This document shows, piece after piece, positions 26,801 to 36,860 of a DNA stretch of 64,000 nucleotides. Below the pieces are notes generated by a model, which searched no databases, was not told where the DNA came from, and saw only the letters and a list, made by a program, of their open reading frames with translations. The stretch covers positions 49,928,569-49,992,568 of the forward strand of contig NC_088776.1 of assembly GCF_954871325.1 (NCBI RefSeq), read 5' to 3'. Origin of the DNA: Gordionus sp. m RMFG-2023. Taxonomy: Eukaryota; Nematomorpha; Gordioida; Chordodea; Parachordodidae. Position 1 is the first letter of the stretch. The number at the start of each line of letters is the position of its first letter. Position numbers and translations under genes: made by a program.

Positions 26801-27521
26801 AATATTATGACCCCAAAGATTTTGCTCATAGATGGAACATAGGACTGAACATCTATTGGCGAAATCTCGACGCTTAGGCAATATTTTCCTGGCTATAATG
26901 TTAAGTTAGCCGTTTTTAAAATCGGCTCAAATCGAGCCGTTTAACAAATAATAAAAGGTATAGGAAAGGTAATATTATTTATTTTCTTTTAAAATAATAA
27001 TAATATATTTCTTACCATAAAAAAAATGTCCTAATTATTTGTGACAAAAAATAAAATTTATTATCGGTACAATTTGTATGCCACTATCGTGATAGGTTGC
27101 TGTTATTTTATTTAATAGATCTTATCTTCGTCAGGCTAAGGCGTTACCAGAGTTTCTGAGTTTATGAGCTCATAAGGTTAAAAGATAGCAAACTACAAAT
27201 GGAGTGTTGCAAAACATTATTTTGAAATTGCATATTTTGAGCAATTTTTATATTTACAAATTTTATCGTTAATTTTATAATTTAAAGTAATATTTATAAC
27301 TTTTTACAATTTATAACTATTTATAGTATTTAAAATATTGATTTGGCCTTAGCTTTGCGCGTCCAACACTTTTACTTATGATAAACAAACCATCTGACTT
27401 AGGTCAGTTCCATTTTAGTATATTATTGGCTAATAAATATAAAAGCTGTGTAAGTAGGAATTAAACAATATAAAATGTATGAACAAAACAAAAAAAAAAT
27501 TACCCTGGATATGATGACCAT
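2221..27521 (-). CDS. MYO7A (crinkled orthologue): Myosin VIIa (unconventional myosin, MyTH4-FERM tail), complete, 40 coding exons
   Basis: An actin-based motor that works in actin-rich protrusions and tethers membrane adhesion complexes to actin. Exons on the minus strand, in order: 27504-27521, 25265-25378, 24841-24987, 24393-24574, 24108-24229, 23349-23491, 22459-22572, 21808-21964, 21095-21171, 20457-20667, 19878-20040, 19619-19697, 19002-19272, 18568-18674, 18201-18338, 16476-16787, 15534-15820, 14560-14659, 13633-13890, 13183-13408, 12468-12679, 11410-11806, 10587-10982, 9818-10014, 8995-9229, 8655-8738, 8175-8428, 7204-7391, 6796-7034, 6584-6682, 5982-6411, 5284-5806, 4983-5044, 4651-4808, 4269-4463, 4058-4152, 3615-3899, 3081-3410, 2707-2910, 2221-2325. 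Each border has GT/AG and all phases join. Domains: SH3-like N-terminus, motor, four IQ motifs, MyTH4, FERM, SH3, MyTH4, FERM. About 2,637 residues against roughly 2,170-2,215 in fly and human; the excess is low-complexity insertion. Least certain borders: exon 1 and the 6584/6411 junction. Confidence 0.95.
5982..6682 (-). CDS. MYO7A: Myosin VIIa exons 30-31: SH3 domain with a large insert
   Basis: The SH3 domain begins at the end of the previous exon ([15 protein letters not shown]) and continues in exon 6584-6682 with [20 protein letters not shown]. Its second half, [20 protein letters not shown] and VYVIP, lies in exon 5982-6411. Between them is an insert of roughly 35 residues rich in Asn, Tyr, His and Ser that is absent from fly and human myosin VIIa. 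After VYVIP comes about 90 further residues with no clear counterpart. The donor at 6583 and acceptor at 6412 are the weakest junction in the model: the phase fits, but nearby AG sites could shorten the insert. Confidence 0.8.
6796..13408 (-). CDS. MYO7A: Myosin VIIa exons 20-29: first MyTH4-FERM unit
   Basis: This is the first cargo and membrane-link binding module, about residues 1001-1809. Landmarks: [20 protein letters not shown] in 13183-13408; [11 protein letters not shown] in 12468-12679; LDKLHFIIG joining [16 protein letters not shown] across 11410/10982; PPSWLELQA in 10587-10982; [11 protein letters not shown] in 9818-10014; [20 protein letters not shown] and [11 protein letters not shown] in 8995-9229; [12 protein letters not shown] in 8175-8428; [13 protein letters not shown] and IAVNWTG in 7204-7391; LLELSFPEI in 6796-7034. 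Exon 11410-11806 has an Asn/His/Asp-rich insert beside the conserved [11 protein letters not shown]. Smaller inserts lie in 10587-10982 and at the 9818/9229 junction. The flanking conserved motifs stay in frame. Confidence 0.93.
10188..10426. mobile_element. MITE family B (GC-rich, TTAGNGATCTGCA ends) in a myosin VIIa intron
   Basis: About 239 bp beginning TTAGTGATCTGCATCGGG and ending TTTGCAGATCTCTAA, an inverted pair. The interior is built from CCCGG/GGCCCG words (CACGGCCCGGCCCGAATTTA), which stand out in this AT-rich sequence. It lies in the intron between exons 9818-10014 and 10587-10982. Related copies are at 31457, 48013, 48455, 49505 and 46628. Confidence 0.75.
13633..15820 (-). CDS. 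MYO7A: Myosin VIIa exons 17-19: neck (four IQ motifs) and short Asn-rich linker
   Basis: Exon 15534-15820 holds three light-chain-binding IQ motifs ([24 protein letters not shown], and a weaker one around [12 protein letters not shown]) and begins a fourth, LQALCRGFLVRK, completed in exon 14560-14659. In fly and human myosin VIIa this is followed by IQ5 and then a long Arg/Lys/Glu-rich single alpha helix. Here the protein passes through [12 protein letters not shown] into an Asn-rich stretch in exon 13633-13890, then [15 protein letters not shown], which matches the segment just before the first MyTH4. I saw no charged-helix exon in the intron 13891-14559, so the lever arm looks shortened. 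A missed small exon or alternative exon remains possible. Confidence 0.85.
16476..25378 (-). CDS. MYO7A: Myosin VIIa exons 2-16: motor domain
   Basis: This block encodes the ATP-driven, actin-binding head, about residues 7-785. Visible landmarks: [20 protein letters not shown] in the exon ending 24841; the P-loop GESGAGKT across the 24393/24229 junction (about residues 155-162); switch [10 protein letters not shown] in 23349-23491; EGRQDSAEY in 21808-21964; [18 protein letters not shown] in 20457-20667; switch II DIFGFE in 19878-20040; [11 protein letters not shown] in 19619-19697; [13 protein letters not shown] in 19002-19272; [12 protein letters not shown] in 18201-18338; [20 protein letters not shown] in 16476-16787. 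The catalytic motifs are intact, so an active ATPase is expected. A modest Asn/Ser-rich insert precedes switch II, in 19878-20040, at a surface loop. Confidence 0.95.
21366..21485. mobile_element. MITE family A, partial copy in a myosin VIIa intron
   Basis: Starts TGTTGTTAAAAACCGATTTG and contains the family core (AGCCTCGAGATATAGCAAAT, CTTTCTGCCACCTACGAG). The right end is not recognisable. It lies between exons 21095-21171 and 21808-21964. Confidence 0.6.
22207..22366. mobile_element. MITE family A, diverged copy in a myosin VIIa intron
   Basis: Ends with AACGAGGTTTTAAACAACAC, the inverse of the family start, and has a palindromic middle (GGTAATATTTGTTTGGCCAA against AATAAATATTACC). It lies in the intron between exons 21808-21964 and 22459-22572. 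Confidence 0.55.
23123..23304. repeat. (TTCC)n microsatellite, about 45 units
   Basis: An uninterrupted tetranucleotide array of 182 bp lies in the myosin VIIa intron between exons 22459-22572 and 23349-23491. In the transcribed strand it reads GGAA, a pure purine run. Open frames over it (FLPS or KEGR repeats) are by-products of the four-base period. The length suggests recent expansion, and the exact count may differ between individuals or assemblies. Confidence 0.97.
26473..26630. mobile_element. MITE family A, truncated copy in myosin VIIa intron 1
   Basis: Begins TAGTGTTGTTAAAGGGCTCG and carries the shared core (CTCAAGATTTCGTTAATAGA, then CTTTCTGCCATCTATGAGCA). The right inverted end is missing or strongly diverged after about 26630. 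Confidence 0.65.
26731..26948. mobile_element. MITE family A, best-preserved copy, in myosin VIIa intron 1
   Basis: The ends are TAGTGTTGTTATAAACGGCT and AATCGAGCCGTTTAACAA, near-perfect inverted repeats over about 50 bp. The flanks both read ATAAAAGGTA (26722-26732 region and just after 26948), which is probably the target-site duplication. This is the copy to use as family reference. It lies within the first intron, in the same block as the decayed copy at 26473. Confidence 0.82.
27504..27521 (-). CDS. MYO7A: Myosin VIIa exon 1: 18-nt start exon (MVIISR)
   Basis: The exon encodes only MVIISR and is followed by the donor GTAATT. It joins in phase 0 to the next exon at 25378, giving MVIISR-NEYIWI. 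As I recall them, fly crinkled starts MVIVTRGDYIW and human MYO7A starts MVILQQGDHVW, so the fit is close. The intron is about 2.1 kb (25379-27503), the longest in the gene, and carries two copies of an inverted-repeat MITE. No other upstream ATG gave a similar start in the same phase. Confidence is limited because the exon is so short. Confidence 0.75.
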
Positions 27522-30500
27522 ATGGAATTAAAATGGAATAGATTCGATGGAAAACGACCCTCCCTTTAAATTCGTAGCCGGAATAATGTTATTTCATAGG
27601 AATGTGACATCTTTATCGATTCAGCGAAAAATTTGATATTGCATTTCCTTTCCTTGTTTTTTTTGGTTATTTAATTTACATATTTATATTTATAAAAAAA
27701 TGATTGGTTGATAAAAGATCCACGGTCCAATCCATAGCATCAAACCGTAGCCATTTATTAACTTCTTTAAAAATATGTTCTAGTCCAGTCTTAGAGTCTA
27801 GATAGAACGTAAAACCAGAACCATAAATATAAACAAATCAATAAATTTTAATTGTACGCGTTTTATTGAAATTAACAAATTTAAGACCATATCGCGATAA
27901 ATTTTCTGTATTTTGTAAAATTTATAGCGAAAAAATATTATATATATAATATATACAAATTAATATAAGGTTCATGGCAAAATTATCTGAAAATTAGTTG
28001 GGCAATTTATCTATACAATGCTGGCATAACTTTTCCAATAAAATTTAATTTTCTTTTTTAAATTTAAAAATAACCCTTAGTAAATTATTTGAAAATTGAG
28101 ATCTTTCGAAATTCCCAGGGCGAGGATTCCGAATAAATCGTTATTCCAGAAAAACTTATACGTAATATATACCTATAAATTTATTTATGACTTTCTATTC
28201 CACTATAATTATATTTTATACCTAATCATAAACCGCATAATTCCACCTTTTTTTATTATAAATATTAATAGTTGTTAATTTATTAACAAGTGTATTCATT
28301 TATAATTATCAAATCAATTTATTTTGATTCGAAATTCCTTTTTCTTTTATTATCGGAGTGGGAACAAGCAAGGCCAGATGATTTCATAAAGAAATGAATA
28401 TATGTATTACTGAAATAAATATATTGTTTGTATTTGTATTTTTAACTTTTAATTAATATGACCCGAATTTGTATTCTTCTTTTTCTTTATTTTTGCTGAC
28501 TTTATAAAGTGGGCTAAATAAAAAACAAAATATCTTATGTCATTATATAATTGTATATCTTATCATCTTTTATATATTATATTCCGTGATATCTTTCATC
28601 GTAGTGATTCTGGATTTTTCCATCCTCGATTTCAAAAAAGGAAATTTAAACCAATATTTGTTCCTTTTGATTTTGAAATTACAAAAGGACTTTCTTTAAA
28701 CAAGAAAAAAAAAATCAGAAATTAATTTGAAATAAAAAATTGGCCTCTTTAGTTACAATATTATTTTAAGTAAACCATAAAAAGAAGTGAAATTGCAATC
28801 AAAATTCAAAATATTATATTATAATATAAGGCAGGGCGGGGTAGGTTTGAACCGAGAAAAAATTAAAGTTACTAAGTGATTTTAAAAAATCACCATTTAT
28901 AAATAATTTAAATAAATAAGAAATTTTTTTGAATTTTTTTTAAACTTTATATTGGCATGAATTTTATATTTATTTACAATTTTACATCATAATAATATAA
29001 ATATAAAATTCATTGTTTAGAAGAATGAGCAATCGATATAATTCATCAATGTGGACAACAGTATTCCGTCATAAAAAAAATAATATGTATTTTAAAAAAT
29101 AAAAATTTCATATATAAATATATGAAAAATTTATGTAAAATATAAAAGGTAAAAATTATGACTTGTTGTATTTTATAATATAAATTTTTTTTTTATTATA
29201 TTATAGAATTTGTGTCACAAAAAATGCTCCCTTTTTACTTCCATATAGGAGAGGGGAAAAAATTGGAAAAAGAAAAAAAAATCAACAAAATTTAAAAAAA
29301 GCACAAATTTTAAATGCGTTATTGGATTGGTTCAGAAACAGATAAATAAATAAATAAAATATATAAGTTTATCAGTAATTCGGGTTTATTTGCTTGGAGG
29401 TTACTGAGCCGGGGCTTGATTAGATTTAAGTTATGATAATGATGGGCTAGAGTAATGTTGTTTTATTTTCGATGATTAGATTAGGGACAATAATACATCC
29501 TTTTTAGCTTTACCTAACTCATAAAAATTTCCGCATATAAAATATTGGAATTTGAATGTACAAAATCTTTTTTTAAAAATTTGAAAAGTTTCAAAATTTT
29601 AATGAATTTGTTTGTTAAATTTTTAAAATTTTCAATATTTGGGACATGTTTTATTTTTATATTTAAAAAATAGCTTATTTCTTCTTTTCCGATAGTTATG
29701 AAAGATTGTGATTATAGTCTGAAAGAAGGAAAGAAATAGTAGGCCAAGGAATGAATAGTCAAAATCATCGATTTCAAATAATAAAATGAATGTTTGACTT
29801 CGAAAATTAAAAAATAGTTAATTAGTTGTTTTCTTGAAAAATTTAATATTTTTTAGTCTAATTCAAGCTAATGTCAAAATTTAAGATATAATTAGGTCGA
29901 ATAATCGTAACGAGATTGTATCATAAATTAAAAGGTATGATAAAATATTGCATAAAAATATAGCGAAATAAATAAATATTATCGTTATAAGGAATTGTTT
30001 TAATTTTAAATCTTTTAAATTCCTGATTTACTTAATAAGTAAATTTAAATCACATATAAAAAAAATTTTATATATCATGTTTATTAATATCCCAAAATCT
30101 TGACTTTTAACTTCTTTTTTATTAAAAAAAATTAATGTAAATTTCGATTAGTGTTTTTTTTAAGATTAAACATTATTTCTACAGCATACTATTTTTTCAT
30201 TTATAATTCTTTATCTAATTAATTTGTAATTATTGTGCAATTTTACTAAATATTTAAAATAAATAAAATTAATTGTATTTTCTCCTTAAAATGATTTTTA
30301 AACATGTTTTTTTCGCTGTTTTTTTTTCATTTTGTTTTTTTTTTAAATATCGTTTTTGTTTTATTTACATCCCTATATATTACATAATATTACTCTATAA
30401 ATCACGATAATAATAAAGATGGTATTGGTGTGATAAAGCGTAGTGAGATGACCAAGTTTCATTTTCATGCATGGTAGTGCTAGACTTATTAATATAATTT

Positions 30501-31456
30501 TTTGAAACGCTTCGAACAAAATTATATCATTTGCATTTATATATTTTTATTATACAAATTATAATTATGCTAATAAAATTTGTGTTAATATTTTATTTTA
30601 AAAAATACCGACTATACTTAATAAATTTTTAATAAATGTGTGTTAAATTGCATTTTTTTTTTGACAAAATAGTTAAAGGGAAAGTAATAGGATATCCAGG
30701 TGTGGGCTCAAAAATAAATTGTTTTTGAAGGCTAGCTCTATCTGATTACAAAATACACTTCTTTTATTCCATCCCTCAATGTTTAATTTTTAATATTTCA
30801 AGAAAAACTGGTAATAAAAGTCAATATTTAAAATATTTTATATGGAATAATAAAAGAAATAGGAAAAAGCATTAAAAAAAAGAAGATAAAGTAGAAAAAA
30901 AAGAGCATAAAGTTTAAAAAAAATCCGTTTTCAAATTTTATAAATACAAAACAATTTTTCTTCCCCCTCCACTGCTATTTTAGTTAGAAAAGTCATAATC
31001 TTTATTATGAATTCATAACAACAGGTAAACACATATAATAGAAACAAAAGATTATATTTTTTAAAAAAAATTAAAAATCGATTAACGATGCTTGAATTAA
31101 CAAAAAAAATGAATAGGAAAGCTTCCTTTAATAATAAATAAAAATATTTATATATAAATGAGAAATGATAACCAAGGTATAAATAATATAAATTATTTAT
31201 TTATCGATTTTGTATTGAAAAAATATTACATTTAGAGACTCCAAGAAACCTTAAAAAATGAAGAAATAATGAAACTTAGATGAAGATGATAAATAAATTT
31301 TGATCTGAAATATTTTGGGCACACTTTAAATTAGTTAAACTTAAAAAGTATTTTTTAATAAAAATTTTTTTGAAAAATCGATCTTTTTATATGATATTCA
31401 TGTAATGAAATCAAAATAATTTTAACAACTGTAAGAAAAATACCACTGATGCAAAG
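27522..31456. other. Upstream flank of myosin VIIa, no gene seen
   Basis: Very AT-rich, with only short open frames that look random. The myosin promoter should lie at the low end, but I see no TATA box or initiator I would stand behind. Many T-run/A-run palindromes. Confidence 0.5.
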
Positions 31457-31875
31457 TAGAGATCTACAATGACCGGCCAGGTACCCTCCCTATGGGTCAG
31501 CTGAGTAATGGAAAAAAATTATTTGGGGCGGACCGGGCAAAATAATTAAAGGGCTGAGCAGTAGAAAGAAAATTATTCTAAAGCCTAATCATATAATAAT
31601 ATTTTTTATTTTGCTCAAAATTATGATCAAATTATGACCTGCTACTATGATCATTCATTCATAAATATCATTTCATTTTCCTACATTTTGTGTTTATGGC
31701 TTTAATATGAAAATCATGAAATCTAAATCCTTATCATTATTAGTTTTCATAAGATATATTTCTAAATTATGAAAATCAGAGTCGGTCGGGCAACCTAGTA
31801 AAAAAAATTGGAACCGGGCCGGACCCAAATTTAACCGGGCTGGCCCGGGAAATTTGGCCATTTGCAGATCTCTAA
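31457..31875. mobile_element. MITE family B copy
   Basis: Starts TAGAGATCTACAATGACCGG and ends GCCATTTGCAGATCTCTAA, with GGGCCGGACC and GGGCTGGCCCGGG inside. Flanks read GATGCAAA on the left and ATGCAAAA on the right, a probable 7-8-bp target duplication that would fit hAT-type mobilisation. Confidence 0.7.
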
Positions 31876-34132
31876 TGCAAAATTATTCATCGGACATCAA
31901 CATGCATTTATTTTATAACATTTAACATCTATTTTTCTGAGGCATTTATTAATATAAATAGTCATTTGTTAATAAAAAAAAATACTTAGCTAAATTAAAA
32001 CTTACGTGAAAAAATATAGTATAATGAGTTTCTTCCTATTTTTTATTTTACTTTATTAAATTTTTGTTGCGGAATTAATTTTATTTAAAAATGAAGAATA
32101 AAACATATACAATAAAAATAAATTGCGACACTACAAGTTTTTTCTTTAATTGAAAAGGCATTTTTCGTGGATTTAAATGAATAATAATCAAAAAATATCT
32201 TTTAGTGGAAATGAAGACTGAAGTTTGTTTTTGGATATAATAAATTCCATTTTTTTAGATCGATTATCGATATTCGGTATGCTAAAAAAAGGTGTTATCG
32301 TTGTATCTGTGTTTAAGGTGCTAAAAAAAAATTAAATTGAGATGTTAATTAGATAATTTAAATTAATAAAAAAGATTATCATATAGAGCTTTCTCCTCCG
32401 TGTTTTAATGATCAGGTCAATTAGACTAAAGAATCATCAAAAACCTACTTGTTTAAATTTAAAATAAATTTTTAATTACAAAAAAGAGTTATGAACTTTC
32501 TCTCTTTTCTTTAAAAATAAAAATATATTTAATTACGAGAAATATTTTTGTGCCTTTTTGTTTTTATTTGAAAAACAGAATATTCTTATTATATCATAAA
32601 AAAAATTGGTATCTCTTTTTCAAAATGCCCTTTAGGAAAATCATTTTATGACATTTTTATAATAAAATTTAGAGCCAATGAAAAAAAAATATATAAATCA
32701 TAAATTATTATATCGATCGCATTATTGGCTTAATTGTTTTTCTTACGAATAAATTATTAATTACAGAGTTTGAAAAAAAAATCTTCAAAGAATTTTTTTT
32801 TGATTTGAATAACAGATTTTTGATTAAATTTTAAGGTTGTAAATAAGAATTCAGAAATTTTAAACTCTATTTAGCAGGAATTTTGTTATAAAAACTTAAT
32901 CGAAATCTTGAAAGAGGTCTAAACTCACCCCGGGTCTATATTATTCCGATTTGATGGGTTGCCCATAAATCGGTCTTTGTATGGTCTACGTCTTATGCCC
33001 AACCAAACAATTTTAAAATTCTAAACCCTAATATATGGGTTCGCAATCCTGTTAAATTTTACCTTCGAGACACTTAAATCAAGAAAAAAAATTTTTTTTT
33101 AAATTTATTATACCATTTTATGTTAAGTGTTGAATCGTTCCATTTAATTAAACAATCTCCAAAATTATTTAGCCGCATTTTTAGATGGGAAAAAAATATA
33201 GGCTCCGTTACGATGCATAATTTAAATTTTTTACCTGAAAAAAAATGCATTCAAAACACACCATTATACAATAATGTCAAACCAATATTATTTAAAAGTA
33301 GGTGCATCAAAAAAAGCAGGCTTAAAGGCCGTTAAAGTGGGTCACAAAGGGCGAAGACCCCATAACCCCCTAGAAATTTCCAGACTACGTCTATTTATAT
33401 ACATTTATATTCTATTTGGTATAAACAGTATAAATTAAAAGATTATTGTTGGCAAAATAAGAAAATTTATAAAATTGGTATTCAAGATTCAAGATAGAAC
33501 GAAAAATATAGAAGTAATAGAGAAATTATAATTAAAGATTTTTTTTTATTACAATAGATTATTTTCACCCATTGGTGTTAAGGTTGAACTTTAGTAAAGT
33601 AATACTAACATTAAGTACGCTTTTACACTTAAAAATAGAATAGGTTAAATGCCGACCTTATACGAATTATACCGTCTTTGGGATTTATGTGATAATATTA
33701 TTATAGAGTGAAATGTACCTATAGTGTTTAATTTAATTCACGTATAAATAGAAGAATTAAGGAAAGGGTTTTATTAATTTAAAAGAAATCAAAGCAAATC
33801 CCTAAAATTTAACCTAATCATATTATCCATGGGTGTATTTCAACCCCAACCTTCCCCCACCCCTTGTCTACACCCCATTTCCTATTAAAGACCTCTTAAA
33901 ATGATTTATTATTTGAGTTGCAAAAATGATTATGGCCTCGAAAATGTTTTCCACCTTGAAGAAATTTTTTTTTGGGGGGGGGGTGGCCTAATAAGCAACT
34001 TCCTTTCCCATCCTTCACCTATTTCGAGCCCAGAAATTTATAATTATAATCAGAATCGAATAGGTTATTATTTTGCTCTTTACAAAAAGTATCAATAAAA
34101 TTAACTTAATAAAATAAAATCAAGGGTGTATA
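31876..34132. other. AT-rich intergenic stretch, no gene supported
   Basis: Contains a GC-richer patch at 32925-33010 (CCCCGGGTCTATATT, GGGTTGCCCATAAATCGG) and a 71-codon open frame at 33120-33335 that resembles nothing I know. The end of that patch (GGGCGAAGACCCCATAACCC) looks like transposon-end sequence. Confidence 0.45.
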
Positions 34133-34310
34133 AGTCGGGTTTTAATAACCCAATATTTTCGCCAATAAATATTAGGCAAGCCTCTAGATTTTGCTCATAG
34201 ATGGCAGAAAGGTTTTGACATCAATTAACAAAATCTTGAGGCATACCTAATATCAATTTAGCTAAAATCCAAATTTAAAATAGGCTAAATCAAGCCGTTT
34301 AAAAACACTA
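34133..34310. mobile_element. MITE family A copy, intergenic
   Basis: Left end GGGTTTTAATAACCCAATAT, core AGCCTCTAGATTTTGCTCAT then AGATGGCAGAAAGGTTTTGA, right end CTAAATCAAGCCGTTTAAAA followed by ACACTA. It has the family layout with both ends present but diverged. Confidence 0.65.
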
Positions 34311-34664
34311 GGTATATCTAGTATATTTATTATATAGCTTAAGTTAATGCGAATTAGGTGGACTGGTGAATTCATTTTTAAAAAAATAATTCAATAATAG
34401 CCTTTTAGCCAATTGCTAACACTATAGTTGCATTACAAAATATATTATTTGTATTTTACAAATAATTTTATTATACAGTAATATAGGAAACCCCCAAGTG
34501 CTCTCTATGGTTTACAAATTTTTGGTATATTTAATGTATAATATATTCTACAATACAAAAATTTGACTATAAAAGCAATCATTGAGATACTCGAAAATAA
34601 AACATCAATTTAATCTTATTATTTTACTAAATTTGGTTAAAGGGTGTTACTTTATTTTAAAAAT

Positions 34665-35345
34665 AAATAAGGTACGCGTTATCATTTCTAAAAAGTAACG
34701 AGTCGAAGTAACGTACTCGTTATGTCCTATTTTAATCATTTTTGTTTTATTATTAAAATATCTAGCTTAAAGATACGTCTTTGAAAAATATTAAACAATT
34801 CTAAAATTGAAACCTTCCATTCTCAGCACTTATTGAACGGGTGCTCAGTATGGTATAAGCAGTTTTGAGAGATAAACTGTCTTGTTTATCGGATAAAAAG
34901 TTAGAAAAACAAATCATCGTTAAAAATTAATAATTGTTTTAAAAAAAATATCAATATATTTTTTGTCTAAATAAATATATATCGATTGATGAAGTAAAAG
35001 GAAAACAATTTATGCCATCCTTTTTTTGATAGTAACGATTTCGATACTTTAAAAAAAGTATAGTAACAAGTTACTACTATTTTAAAGTAACGTAAACGTA
35101 AGAAAATTAATATTTTTTCTACAGAGTGCACTTTTTAAGTAACGTCAGTAAACCAAAAAAATAATTTAGAAGTTATAATGTTAACTATATGCTTTCCTTT
35201 TATTTGCAAAAAATTATAATATAAGAATATTATACTATATTTTAGTGTTATTTACATTTTTGTCAAAAAATAACTTTAACTCGTTACTTTGATGTATTAG
35301 AATATAACGACAATAACCAGTTACTTTTCAGGTTACTTTTAAAAT
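34665..35345. repeat. GTAAC-word repeat K, long copy with inverted ends
   Basis: The left part reads AAAAAGTAACGAGTCGAAGT then AACGTACTCGTTAT. The right part reads AACTCGTTACTTTGATGT and ACCAGTTACTTTTCAGGTTA, i.e. inverted. Several more AGTAACG words lie inside (35045-35150). Layout fits a MITE or a repeat-built foldback element; no coding capacity. Confidence 0.55.
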
Positions 35346-36002
35346 ATGTTAAATAATATAACTTATTTATTACCTTTATATGATTATTTCCCAAATTTGG
35401 TGCTTATTATTAAATATGTCATACTTGCATAAAATGCTTTTGTCAAGCGGGTAGTGGGAGGTGGGGGGGAGCAAAAAATTCCGATACCGGATAAAATATT
35501 TTAAAAAATATATTATTGTTTTATGAATTTATATTTTATAATAATCATTCCTACCTCTCGTCGCATATATATTCCAATTCCAATTTACATTAATTCACAG
35601 TAGAAATAAATAGAGTACTACTTTATTCTATGAATTAATATCGATTTTCAAATTTTCCTTCCCGTTATATCCATCTATCATTTTAGAATTTCCCACCAAA
35701 ACATTTGATTCAATACAAAAATAAAGTTAAATATTTCAAAAAAAATGGCATCGATTTGCTTGATACTATGACAATAGCTGAAATTATATTGGAACTTAAG
35801 GAAATTATGGCAAATAGATGACGAATTTCATATATTATATGTCATTGCTGAGTCAAAAGCAGTGCTCTATGAATTTAATATTTGTTTACCTCGACTCGCA
35901 GCAGGCAAGCCCATCGTTCCAATATTAATATAGGGTTGGTCAGCAGTTGAAGAGTACTATAAAATAAATTTCTTTATCCCTCTTTTGTATACTTTTTTCT
36001 GA

Positions 36003-36046
36003 ATAAAATATTGAGCTAGCCGTTTTTAAAAATCGGCTCAAATCGA
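36003..36046. mobile_element. MITE family A, right-end fragment
   Basis: Only the inner part of one end remains: ATATTGAGCTAGCCGTTTTT and AAATCGGCTCAAATCGA. Confidence 0.6.
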
Positions 36047-36574
36047 TACTGGTGAAATAATTAAAAAATTAGATCAATCCCACAGGAAGATTGAATTTTA
36101 CATTATAAATTTATAATATGCTTCTTAATTATATTTTTTCCCCCATTTTTTTTATCATTAATTTACATTTGAATTTTTGTATTATAAATTGTCAATATTT
36201 TAAAGTCACCTGTCCTAATAAATTTCTGAAACTTAAGACATTCTTAAATAACTTCTAGAATAATTGAAAAAAATTAATTATCTCTCACATAGCGAATTTC
36301 TGCGTTCGCGCTTGATTCCTGTAGAATGTTTGAAATTTTTAGACATAGATTTCGAAAATAGTTTATAGATAGGGCCTAATTAAAATTTATTAAGCTCAAA
36401 TATTTATGAAATGTAAATATTATATATTTATATATTTTTTCGGTGCAAAGGTACATTTTATATTTTTTAATACAAATAATTATGTGGTAAATTTTTTTTC
36501 TTCAGTGCAATTATTTTTTTAACTAAATGGTGTTTTCGTTTAATTTTCCTTTGATTAACATTTGCAAAAAATTG

Positions 36575-36860
36575 TGTTAAATAATTTTCTGTGACTACTA
36601 ATTAATTACTTTTAAATATAAATAGTAACTGTAACTAATTAATTTTAAAAATGAACTAGTAGCCATTTACTTTTCAAAGGTAACTTGTGCAACGTATCTA
36701 GTACAATGTAACGAGTAACATTTAAAATTTAACTATGACTACTAACTAGTTACTTTTTAATATAAATAGTAGCTGTGTCTAATTACTTTTTTAAAATTAA
36801 CTAGTAACTTTACCCATTAATTTTTCAAAATTAACCATTAACAATACTATATATTATGAA
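36575..36860. repeat. GTAAC/GTTAC-word tandem repeat, two units of about 140 bp
   Basis: Two similar halves begin GACTACTAATTAATTACTTT (near 36592) and GACTACTAACTAGTTACTTT (near 36736). Each holds several TAACTAGT/AGTTAC words spaced about 30 bp. Related to the repeat at 34665, and weakly to 44850-44960. Confidence 0.6.

Noticed and set aside
28096-28725. Two short plus-strand open frames at 28096-28278 and 28537-28725
   Set aside because: A/T-driven composition, no motif, no splice context that would connect them.
33120-33335. 71-codon plus-strand open frame with a basic N-terminus resembling a mitochondrial leader
   Set aside because: No recognisable domain, no convincing splice partner, and its end merges into transposon-like sequence.
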